Below are positions 35,239-43,077 of a stretch of DNA of 64,000 nucleotides, in pieces. Within the stretch, counting starts at the first letter, position 1, and each line of letters opens with the position of its first letter. The stretch covers positions 1 to 64,000 of the forward strand of contig JAHEXY010000008.1 of NCBI GenBank assembly GCA_023251875.1, read 5' to 3'. The position numbers and the translations under genes are program-made. The notes beneath the pieces are model-generated. The model did no database searches and had not been told where the DNA came from. It saw only the letters and a program-made list of their open reading frames with translations. This DNA comes from Bacteroidota bacterium. Its GTDB lineage: Bacteria > Bacteroidota > Bacteroidia > JAHEXY01.

Positions 35239-37752
35239 CTAATACCCCACCACAATTTTTTCTGGAGCATATTCTTGATCATCAGCAATTAATTTAATAA
35301 TATAAGTTCCGGGTTTTAGATTTGAAACTTCTATTTGATTATTTTGAGAAATATTTTTCTCAGCAATTAAACTTCCAATGGCATTGTATAAATAAATTTT
35401 TGTATTGCGTGCTTTACTATTTTGATTATTTAGTTTAATAAATAATTGATCTTTTGCAGGAACCGGATATAAAAGAATAGTGTTGTTTCTATTTTTTGAA
35501 ATTTCATGCTCTTGTAAAATAAGATCATCTATAGGCTCCAATTCAAAAGTGTAAAACCCGGTAGTTGTACCAACCAAAATTGAACCTATGGCAATATCAT
35601 AAATTATTTCACCAGGTAGGCCAGAATAAATTAATGTTGCAGTATCTAAAGCCGGATTATATAAGAATGATTTTTTTACATTGGCTATATACACAATACT
35701 GTCAGGGTTTGAGGGATCTATTTCGAGTGAATTAAAAGTTTGGGTTGTTGAGATTGGAATGTCTTGGTATGTTAATCCTCCATCTGTTGATTTTACAAAT
35801 GCTCTTAAAGTATCATAGCCTGCAGCTATATATAAAGTATCTTTTCCTCTAGGATCAACTGCAATATCATTTACTGCCAATCCCTGTATTGAAGGATAAT
35901 TGCTATCGTTTGGTCCATTTATTTTAACCCATGTATTTCCTAAATCAATAGAAATCCAAAGATATCCTGTTTCGGTATATTGAAAACCGGAACCAACATA
36001 AATAACAGTATCATTTGTTCCAAAGCCAATTGCCACTGCTAAGCCGGTACCAAAACCGGATGGAGAAATAATACTCCAGGTATCTCCTCCATCAACAGAA
36101 CGCCATATTTCTCCTAGGCCAACATATCCGGCAGCAGTTACTCCTGTTACTGCAATTATTATATTAGAAGTAACAAATGCAATATCTGTTACCATGGTTT
36201 TAGCAGTATCAAAGCCAGATGGTAAAGTAAGGGAGAAACCATTTGGGCCGGTATGGCTAGTAAAAAAACCATATTTACAACCTGCAATTACATGTGATGA
36301 ATCTGCTTGGTCGATGGCAAGACTAGTAAGCCCTCCTGAAATATCAGTATTGCTAATAGGAAATTGCCCATAAGGTGCTTTCCACTTATCAACCGATGCA
36401 ATATTTTTATCCAGATATTTTGTTGTGTAGGCAATACCTGCTACTGTTGCTAAATAAAATACCGATTCGTTTTTATCATGATCAATTTTAGAAATCTGAA
36501 TAGCCTCTAAACCAATATCAGTTTGTTCAGTAAAAGGCCCTTTACAACCACTTGTGCTTACATATACTCCGGAAGAATGTGAGCCGGCATAAATACCTGT
36601 GTCGCTTGGATGCACTGCTAAGGCATAAGAATAATATACATCACTAAAATAAGTTTTAAGCGTATCTGTAGAAATCCAAGTTGCGCCCATATCTTTTGAT
36701 ATTTGCGACAATCCATTAATTAATAATAATCCATTACTTAGTGGCATTTTCGATTTCCAAGAAGGACTATAATCTACATCGGTTAAATAATTTTTAGTAT
36801 CAATTGTACTTGGAGCAATGTTAGTCCAAATAGTTCCACCATCATAAGAACGGCAAATTTTTATTTTACCGGAAGTATTGATTCCACTTACAAAAACAGT
36901 ATCACCTTTACTTTGCCCCGGATGGGTAAACACTTTATCAATTGCCTTAAAATCGGGAGGTAAAGTAATTATTGAAAAACTACTTCCATTAAATTTATAC
37001 AGTTTAGATTTTGTTGTAAAATTAGGTGCTGTATCAATAACCATATAATAAGGATAACCTGAAACACTATTAGCCACAGCTAAACTTCTAACAAAGTAAT
37101 TGGTACTTAAACCAGAGATTGACGTATGAATATTTAAGACATCAGAAGCATTTGTTGGAGAGGTATCTGTTTTTACAATATAATTACTTACTGCCACATA
37201 AAAATAATAATCGCTCATGGCTGTAGCCGTAACAGCTAGGTTTTGGTATCCCAATTCTTCAAGTAGAAATCCATCTACGGCAGTATGCCAAGTTCCTGTA
37301 TCTCCATTTTGAAAGCTTATTTGAGACGAAGTAAATGTACTTGCCGCTTCTGCGGTACGCGCACCCACCCATCCTTTGGTATTGCTAAGAATTTTAAGCC
37401 CACCGCCACCCCAACCCCTTGTTCCGCATTCGTATTCGAGTGAATCTTCTTCAAAAGCAGGATACCATGTTTTAGCCGTATCATCAGAAATAAAAATAGA
37501 ATTAGATACTGCACAGCCGGCAAATAACCGCCCATTATTATTAAATGTAAGGTCAGTAGCTAAGCCACCATAAATACCCAAATTATTGCTATTGCTTGAT
37601 TTTGTAGTATCGCAAGTAAGAGTGATTTGAGAATAGGCATTAAGGGTTATTAATATTAATAAGAAACTTAATTTTATTTTTTGATTTAATAAATTTTCTT
37701 GTATGCTTCGACTCTGCTCAGCATGACAACGTGCGTTGATGTATAAATTCAT
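35239..37752 (-). CDS. T9SS-exported Asp-box (BNR) propeller protein, copy 1 (837 aa)
   Basis: The body holds sortilin/BNR-type Asp-boxes: SYDGGTIWTNI, SVDGGDTWSII, SIDLGNTWVKI and STDGGLTYQDI, which form beta-propeller blades; no catalytic set can be assigned. The last about 75 residues (LLYPVPAKDQLFIKL..GTYIIKLIADDQ) are a type A T9SS sorting domain, so it should be exported and anchored or released at the cell surface. An N-terminal repeat (CHAEQSRSI) lies between Met1 and the signal core (KLSFLLILITLNAYSQ); its paralogue 37959-40400 lacks it. The two share most of their length, including ECGTRGWGGGG, and derive from a tandem duplication. Its promoter carries the fourth LytTR-type site. 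Confidence 0.88.
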   Translation of the reverse strand: MNLYINARCHAEQSRSIQENLLNQKIKLSFLLILITLNAYSQITLTCDTTKSSNSNNLGIYGGLATDLTFNNNGRLFAGCAVSNSIFISDDTAKTWYPAFEEDSLEYECGTRGWGGGGLKILSNTKGWVGARTAEAASTFTSSQISFQNGDTGTWHTAVDGFLLEELGYQNLAVTATAMSDYYFYVAVSNYIVKTDTSPTNASDVLNIHTSISGLSTNYFVRSLAVANSVSGYPYYMVIDTAPNFTTKSKLYKFNGSSFSIITLPPDFKAIDKVFTHPGQSKGDTVFVSGINTSGKIKICRSYDGGTIWTNIAPSTIDTKNYLTDVDYSPSWKSKMPLSNGLLLINGLSQISKDMGATWISTDTLKTYFSDVYYSYALAVHPSDTGIYAGSHSSGVYVSTSGCKGPFTEQTDIGLEAIQISKIDHDKNESVFYLATVAGIAYTTKYLDKNIASVDKWKAPYGQFPISNTDISGGLTSLAIDQADSSHVIAGCKYGFFTSHTGPNGFSLTLPSGFDTAKTMVTDIAFVTSNIIIAVTGVTAAGYVGLGEIWRSVDGGDTWSIISPSGFGTGLAVAIGFGTNDTVIYVGSGFQYTETGYLWISIDLGNTWVKINGPNDSNYPSIQGLAVNDIAVDPRGKDTLYIAAGYDTLRAFVKSTDGGLTYQDIPISTTQTFNSLEIDPSNPDSIVYIANVKKSFLYNPALDTATLIYSGLPGEIIYDIAIGSILVGTTTGFYTFELEPIDDLILQEHEISKNRNNTILLYPVPAKDQLFIKLNNQNSKARNTKIYLYNAIGSLIAEKNISQNNQIEVSNLKPGTYIIKLIADDQEYAPEKIVVGY
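37702..37730. repeat. CHAEQSRSI-type repeat in the n-region of the T9SS protein
   Basis: TATGCTTCGACTCTGCTCAG-CATGACAAC, translated on the minus strand as CHAEQSRSIQ ahead of the signal-peptide core. Confidence 0.8.
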
Positions 37753-37759
37753 CTTTTTT

Positions 37760-37808
37760 TACCTCACCCTACCTCTCTCCTCAAAAAAGGAGAGGGTGTG
37801 CTTGGATT
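37760..37808. repeat. GC-rich palindromic repeat in the leader of the T9SS gene
   Basis: CCTCTCTCCT-CAAAA-AAGGAGAGG with a CCTCACCCTA lead; it lengthens the untranslated leader between the promoter block (37862) and the start codon (37752). Confidence 0.85.
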
Positions 37809-37861
37809 TTTTTTATTATTTATAAACTACAATAGTAGTTGGGTGTACGACAAATTAAAGA

Positions 37862-37869
37862 ATAAGTTA
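37862..37869 (-). promoter_or_regulatory. Promoter-like block (sense TAACTTAT) for 35239-37752
   Basis: Sense ATGTAACTTAT corresponds to the ATGTAACCTTT block at other genes; GTTACAT is kept. Confidence 0.45.
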
Positions 37870-37923
37870 CATATTTTGGTATTTACATTATCAATATTAT
37901 TCGAGTAATGATAATCCTTATTT

Positions 37924-37953
37924 ATTTAACGGTAGTTATGGCTTATTAAATGG
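37924..37953 (-). promoter_or_regulatory. Predicted LytTR-type direct repeat upstream of 35239-37752
   Basis: ATTTAACGG (37924-37932) and ATTAAATGG (37945-37953), a 21-bp period, 54 bp from the promoter block. Read toward the gene the near box is ACCGTTAAAT, close to the published LytTR consensus containing GTT. It ends 5 bp before the stop codon of 37959-40400. Confidence 0.7.
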
Positions 37954-37958
37954 CGAGT

Positions 37959-40400
37959 CTATTTTGTAATCACAATTTTTTTAGGAGCGTATTCTTTATC
38001 ATCTGCAATTACTCTTACAATATAAGTTCCGGCTCTTAGATTCGAAATTTCAATTTCATTATTTTGAGATGTATTTTTCTCTGCAATTTTATTTCCAATA
38101 ATATTATATACATAAATTGTAATATGATTTGATTTAATATTTTGATCATTCAGCTTAATAAATAGTTGATCTTTTGCAGGAACAGGATATATAAATATAT
38201 CATTGTTTCCATATTGAAGAATCTTTCTATTATTTGTAATAATATTATTTGTGGTATCTATTTTTATACGATAAAAGCCCGTAGTAGTACCAACTAAAAT
38301 AGATCCAATAGCAACGTCATTTATATTTTCACCCGGAAGACCGTCAAAAATACGTGTGGCAGTATCTAAAGCCGGATTGTATTGAAAAACTGATCTAGCA
38401 TTTGCTACATATATGATTGAGTCAGGATTAGAAGCATCAATTTCTAATGAACTGGAATATTTTTCCGGTTGTAAATTTAAGTATTGGTAAGTAAGTCCTC
38501 CATCAATTGATTTTACAAATGCAGAAGTAGAATCATATCCTGCAACAATATATAATGTATCTGTTCCTCTTGGGTCAACTTCAATTTCATCTATAGTTAA
38601 AGCTGTATTGGATGCACTATAATAATCATAAGGGCCTGTATTAACATCAGTCCATGTTAAGCCCAGATCAGTAGATTTCCAAATATGGCCATGTTCTTCA
38701 TTCATTACACCGGTTCCAACATAAATAACTGTATCTGTTTTTCCAAAGCCAATTGCAATTGTAGTTCCATTGCCAAAATTAGATGGAGAAACTTTTGTCC
38801 AAGTATAGCCTCTATCTGTAGATCTCCAAATATCGCCCATGCCAGATGTATTTCTGGTTGAGGACCCTGTTACCGACAAAACAATATCAGAACTAATAAA
38901 TTCAATATCTTTTGTAATAGAAGAATTACTCAAATACCCGGAAACAACTATTTTTTGAAACCCATCAGGTCCGGTACTGCTTACAAAAAAACCTGCATTA
39001 TAGCCTGCAATAACATGTGCTGAATCATCTTGATCTATTGCTACAGCACTAGCCCCTCCTGTTAAATTGGTTGAGTCAATAGGAAATTTGCCATTTGGAG
39101 CCATCCATTTATCAATACCAACAACCGCATCATCTTTGTATTTGGTAGTATATGCTAAGCCGGATGAAGTGCCCAAATAAAATTCGGTTTCATTTTTATT
39201 ATGCACTATTTTTCTCACCAAAGCAGCTTCTAATCCATCATTTAAGGCTTTAGTATACGTACCTGTAATTCCACCTGTACTTGTATGAAGACCTAAGACA
39301 CTAGAGCAAACAACCAAATTTGTATCTGCAGGATGAATGGCAACAGCATAAGGTACTTTTACAAATAATTCAGGCAAATAAGGTGATTTACTCCATGTAA
39401 TACCCATATCTTTTGAAATATAAAACCAACTGTTAATTAAAATTAAGCCATTGCTTGCAGGCATTTGAGATACCCAGTTAGGGCTATAATTCACATCAAT
39501 CAAATCAAAATTGGGACTTTGCGTAATATTTGTCCATGTTGATCCTCCATCAAAAGAACGATAAACATAAGGCTTGCTGCTTGAGTTTTTTCCCGAAATA
39601 AAAATAGTATCACCTGTAATTTGAGCCTGATGGGTAAATACTTTACTAAGGCCTCGAATTGTTGAGGGTATAGGTATTTTTGTAAAAATACTTCCATCGT
39701 ATTTATACAATTGCCCATTGGGATAAGCTTCAGTACTACCCGAAGAATCAATTACAACATAAAAAGGATATCCTGAAGCTGTATTGGCAACAGCAATGCT
39801 AATTAAAGAAGCACTTGAATCGATACTCGTAATTCTATTATAAATATTGATGATGTCTGACGAATCAATTTTACCGGTATCAATTCTTACTATGTAATTT
39901 TTGAAAAGTGTATATAAATAATAATCTGACATACCAATGTTAAATACTTTTCCATTGGTATATCCCATTTGTTCAAATAATACACCATCCATGGCAGTAT
40001 GCCAAGTTCCGGTATCTCCATTCTGGAAACTGATTACGGCAGCAGAAATATCTCCATAAGTATCATTAGTAAATTCGGCCACCCAATTTTTTTGATTGCT
40101 TAATGCAATTCTTCCACCACCACCCCAACCTCTGGTTCCGCATTCAAATTCCATAGAATCTCTGGGAAAGGCTTTATACCACGTTTTTGCTGTATCATCA
40201 GAAATAAACAAAGATGCAGGAGCGGCACAATTGGCAAATAGTCTACCATTGTTATTATAAGTAATATCATTGGCAATACCACCATATATGCCCAAATTAT
40301 TACCATTACCAATATTGCTGGTATCGCAAGTAGTGTTTACTTGGGCGTAAATTTGTACTGTTAATAATAGTAATGTTGCAAGAAAAAACCGCATACTCAT
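37959..40400 (-). CDS. T9SS-exported Asp-box (BNR) propeller protein, copy 2 (813 aa)
   Basis: A paralogue of 35239-37752 along its whole length. Signal peptide MSMRFFLATLLLLTVQIYAQ without any repeat insertion; TCDTSNIGNGNNLGIYGG and ECGTRGWGGGG are shared. Asp-boxes include SFDGGSTWTNI, STDRGYTWTKV, STDLGLTWTDV and SIDGGLTYQYL. The C-terminus (IYPVPAKDQLFIKL..GTYIVRVIADDKEY) is a T9SS type A sorting domain. It is expected at the cell surface or outside; its ligand is unknown. It has the TAACCTTT promoter block 36 bases upstream but no LytTR-type direct repeat, so the two duplicates may be regulated differently. Confidence 0.88.
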   Translation of the reverse strand: MSMRFFLATLLLLTVQIYAQVNTTCDTSNIGNGNNLGIYGGIANDITYNNNGRLFANCAAPASLFISDDTAKTWYKAFPRDSMEFECGTRGWGGGGRIALSNQKNWVAEFTNDTYGDISAAVISFQNGDTGTWHTAMDGVLFEQMGYTNGKVFNIGMSDYYLYTLFKNYIVRIDTGKIDSSDIINIYNRITSIDSSASLISIAVANTASGYPFYVVIDSSGSTEAYPNGQLYKYDGSIFTKIPIPSTIRGLSKVFTHQAQITGDTIFISGKNSSSKPYVYRSFDGGSTWTNITQSPNFDLIDVNYSPNWVSQMPASNGLILINSWFYISKDMGITWSKSPYLPELFVKVPYAVAIHPADTNLVVCSSVLGLHTSTGGITGTYTKALNDGLEAALVRKIVHNKNETEFYLGTSSGLAYTTKYKDDAVVGIDKWMAPNGKFPIDSTNLTGGASAVAIDQDDSAHVIAGYNAGFFVSSTGPDGFQKIVVSGYLSNSSITKDIEFISSDIVLSVTGSSTRNTSGMGDIWRSTDRGYTWTKVSPSNFGNGTTIAIGFGKTDTVIYVGTGVMNEEHGHIWKSTDLGLTWTDVNTGPYDYYSASNTALTIDEIEVDPRGTDTLYIVAGYDSTSAFVKSIDGGLTYQYLNLQPEKYSSSLEIDASNPDSIIYVANARSVFQYNPALDTATRIFDGLPGENINDVAIGSILVGTTTGFYRIKIDTTNNIITNNRKILQYGNNDIFIYPVPAKDQLFIKLNDQNIKSNHITIYVYNIIGNKIAEKNTSQNNEIEISNLRAGTYIVRVIADDKEYAPKKIVITK

Positions 40401-40436
40401 AAATAATGAATTATGAGGTATACGGCAGATTAATTA

Positions 40437-40444
40437 AAAGGTTA
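40437..40444 (-). promoter_or_regulatory. Promoter-like block (sense TAACCTTT) for 37959-40400
   Basis: AAAGGTTACAT on the plus strand, 36 bases upstream of the start codon. The positions where the LytTR boxes would lie (40499-40528) do not contain them. Confidence 0.5.
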
Positions 40445-40540
40445 CATATAATATTAAATTAAGAGCCTGTTTAAAATTTATTTGAAAAAATGATTATATC
40501 CTTTTTTTAGGGCTAAAGCTCGTATCTTTGATTGATTTTT

Positions 40541-40564
40541 AACCCCAGACTTAAGTCTGGGGTT
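40541..40564. repeat. 24-bp perfect palindrome AACCCCAGAC-TTAA-GTCTGGGGTT
   Basis: A perfect inverted repeat in the 259-base space 40401-40659, following TTTTAGGGCTAAAGCTCG. It may be a REP-like element or a transcription end; the spacer contains no gene. Confidence 0.85.
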
Positions 40565-40659
40565 GTAAAATTAATTTACCTTTCTCCTTTTGATTTGCAA
40601 TTTGTTTTTATAACTGTTTTGATTTCATAGAAATTGTATTGGCTAAAAAAGGTTAATAT

Positions 40660-43053
40660 TTATTGAAGAATTATTTTTTTCATTTCCTGTGCATCTCCAT
40701 TTTGTATTTTAATTACATACAACCCTTTTTTGTTTGATGATAAATCGACTTGAATTTTATTATTATTTGAGACTAGCTCAGCAACTTTATTGCCTAACAT
40801 ATCATATACTGAGATAATAGAATTATTTGCTGATTCTATTGTAAATTGTCCAGATGAGGGATTAGGGTAGATTTTTATTTGATCCTTTTCAATATTAATG
40901 ATTGACGATAAAATTTGATCATCTACTTGTTTGTTTTCTTTAGTCTCATTCTTTTCTGCAAGTATAGCAGTACTTGCTTTTGTAGTTGTTTCTTGAAATT
41001 TTATTAAAAATCCGTCATTGTAACTGGCTTTTGAATTTTGATACCCATTATATGCAATGGCATTGCTGCTGTTGGTAAAACCTGTCGCATAAATATTTGT
41101 ATTAACCGCCCCTTTGTTTACTGCAATACATTCTGCTTCTTCTTTCTGTGTTCCCCCATAATAGCTAACCCATTGTTTACTTCCGCTTGTATTGTATTTT
41201 CCGATAAAAGCGTCATAATTTCCACCATACACATTTTGATAAGCAGTTGCACTGGCAAAACTATTTTGACTATTCGTATAGCCTGCAATGTATAAATAAC
41301 TCCCATTGTCAGAAGCTATGCCACTTATAAATTCATCATTGTCTCCATTCATTAATTGATTCCATTGGTATTTCCCATTCGTATTCAATTTTAAAATAAA
41401 GCCATAATACTGATAGTTTACATCACGCGCTTCTCCGGCAATATATACATTAGCATTAGCATCAACACAAATTCCTCTCGGAGTTGCATTGTGATAATTT
41501 GTTATGCCTAAATCACCTGTATAAGTTGACCATTTTAATGTACCACTTGAATTAAATTTCATTACCAAGCCATCCCAACTACCGGATAAGGAAGTCTGAT
41601 ATGCCCCTGAACTTGTAATTCCTGAAGCCATATTGGTGTATGCCCCTAAGTACACATTATTAGATGCATCAACGCAAATACCACTCCCATGAATTTGTCC
41701 ACTTGAAGTGCCACCGTAAGAAACATACCAATATTTTGATTTTAAATCATTTGAAAATTTCATTAATGTTATTTTATAATAGTAATCTTGAGTTGTTTCA
41801 GATAGCAAATAGATATAACCATTGTTATCAGCTGTTATAGCATTGCAATGAAATTGAGTAGTATCAGTATAGGAAGCAGAAAGTATTCCACTATTATTAA
41901 ATTTAACAATAAAAGTACTGCCATATCCACTATAGCCCCCTGCAAAAACATTGCTACTGTTATCAATGGTCAATGAATTAAAAGATTCATTATTCAAGGT
42001 TCCATAATAAGTTGCCCATTGAAGTGATCCTGCAGAATTAAATTTGGCAGCAAAACAATCACTACCACCTGAAAATGTATTTTGAGAAACTCCGGAAGTG
42101 GCTATGCCGGAAGTACTGGAAGTAAAACCTGCTATATAGACATTCCCATTTCCATCAGATTTTACAGAATAAGCATAATCATTTCCGTTGCCACCAAAAT
42201 AAGTGCCCCATTCGAGCGTTGGGTCAATTACTAAGGTTTCATTTGATTGAAAGTTTGCTACCTTAAAAGAAACCACACCCTCATTCAATTGAAATTGAGA
42301 AGCTACTTCTCTCTTGCTATTTTGTAAGTAGGTGAAAGGCGTTTTTTCTGTAATAGAACCTAATGGATTTGTAATTTCTAAACTTCCGTTTTCTGTAATT
42401 TTAATATCTACATTGCCTTTGTATTGAAATTGAATGTCTGCAATATTTGCTCCAGGCCTGGCAACAAAATCATATTCCAATTTATTTTCTTGGTTGAGAT
42501 AAAATACCAAATCAATATTGTTGTAAATATTTTTGTAAGTTATTTTGTTGTAACTATGAACATGCGTTATGCCCTGCGGGCAATGTGCTAAATAATAATT
42601 GGTATAGCTTTCGGTAACGTCTTCTGCTATTACTTCTGGATTTTCGTTTGAGCCGATTAGTTCCATATCCATCACCTCTCCCCCAGCCCCTCTCCGAAGG
42701 AGAGGGGTGTTGGCGCCTTGTAGTAAATTTTCTTGCAAATTATTTTCGTTCTCATTGCTTTGAACCAAATTATTTTCTTCTGTAATTAAATCGGAGTGCT
42801 CTCCCCTCTCCTTCGGAGAGGGGTCGGGGGAGAGGTAAGCATACATCACTCCTTTTTTTGTGAGATAGGCTTTTACGCCATTGCCTGTATTGAGCGTATA
42901 CAAAATATCCGGTCGCAAATTATTATCATCATCTATTACTTGTCCTTTATTTTCTGTAAAAAAAAGTTTTTGATTGATGTTATAGTTTGAATTTGAAAAA
43001 GCATTTATTGTTGCAATTGTTGCAAGAATAATTAAAGGGTACGCAAATTTCAT
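40660..43053 (-). CDS. T9SS-exported SBBP-repeat propeller protein, copy 1 (797 aa)
   Basis: Signal peptide MKFAYPLIILATIATINAFS, then an N-terminal domain (FFTENKGQVIDDDNNLRPDI) that typically precedes SBBP repeats; I recall it as DUF7948. SBBP units follow (WGTYFGGNGNDYAYSV, NVYIAGFTSSTSGIATSG, SGSWDGLVMKFNSSGTLKWS and others) forming a predicted propeller. A T9SS type A sorting domain ends the protein (IKIYPNPSSGQFTIES..GLYVIKIQNGD). Two GC-rich palindromes are translated near residues 74-85 and 115-128. It starts 24 bases after the stop of 43078-45546, its tandem duplicate, and is probably co-transcribed with it. The surface function is unknown. Confidence 0.9.
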   Translation of the reverse strand: MKFAYPLIILATIATINAFSNSNYNINQKLFFTENKGQVIDDDNNLRPDILYTLNTGNGVKAYLTKKGVMYAYLSPDPSPKERGEHSDLITEENNLVQSNENENNLQENLLQGANTPLLRRGAGGEVMDMELIGSNENPEVIAEDVTESYTNYYLAHCPQGITHVHSYNKITYKNIYNNIDLVFYLNQENKLEYDFVARPGANIADIQFQYKGNVDIKITENGSLEITNPLGSITEKTPFTYLQNSKREVASQFQLNEGVVSFKVANFQSNETLVIDPTLEWGTYFGGNGNDYAYSVKSDGNGNVYIAGFTSSTSGIATSGVSQNTFSGGSDCFAAKFNSAGSLQWATYYGTLNNESFNSLTIDNSSNVFAGGYSGYGSTFIVKFNNSGILSASYTDTTQFHCNAITADNNGYIYLLSETTQDYYYKITLMKFSNDLKSKYWYVSYGGTSSGQIHGSGICVDASNNVYLGAYTNMASGITSSGAYQTSLSGSWDGLVMKFNSSGTLKWSTYTGDLGITNYHNATPRGICVDANANVYIAGEARDVNYQYYGFILKLNTNGKYQWNQLMNGDNDEFISGIASDNGSYLYIAGYTNSQNSFASATAYQNVYGGNYDAFIGKYNTSGSKQWVSYYGGTQKEEAECIAVNKGAVNTNIYATGFTNSSNAIAYNGYQNSKASYNDGFLIKFQETTTKASTAILAEKNETKENKQVDDQILSSIINIEKDQIKIYPNPSSGQFTIESANNSIISVYDMLGNKVAELVSNNNKIQVDLSSNKKGLYVIKIQNGDAQEMKKIILQ
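42673..42714. repeat. GC-rich palindromic repeat translated within SBBP copy 1 (inner)
   Basis: CCCCTCTCC-GA-AGGAGAGGGG, in frame as NTPLLRRGAGGEV. It has the same orientation and site as 45193-45233 in the duplicate. Confidence 0.9.
42799..42836. repeat. GC-rich palindromic repeat translated within SBBP copy 1 (outer)
   Basis: CCCCTCTCC-TTC-GGAGAGGGG in opposite orientation to the inner copy 84 bases away, in frame as SPDPSPKERGEHS. Confidence 0.9.
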
Positions 43054-43077
43054 TTTGGATTTATTTTGTTTACTATA

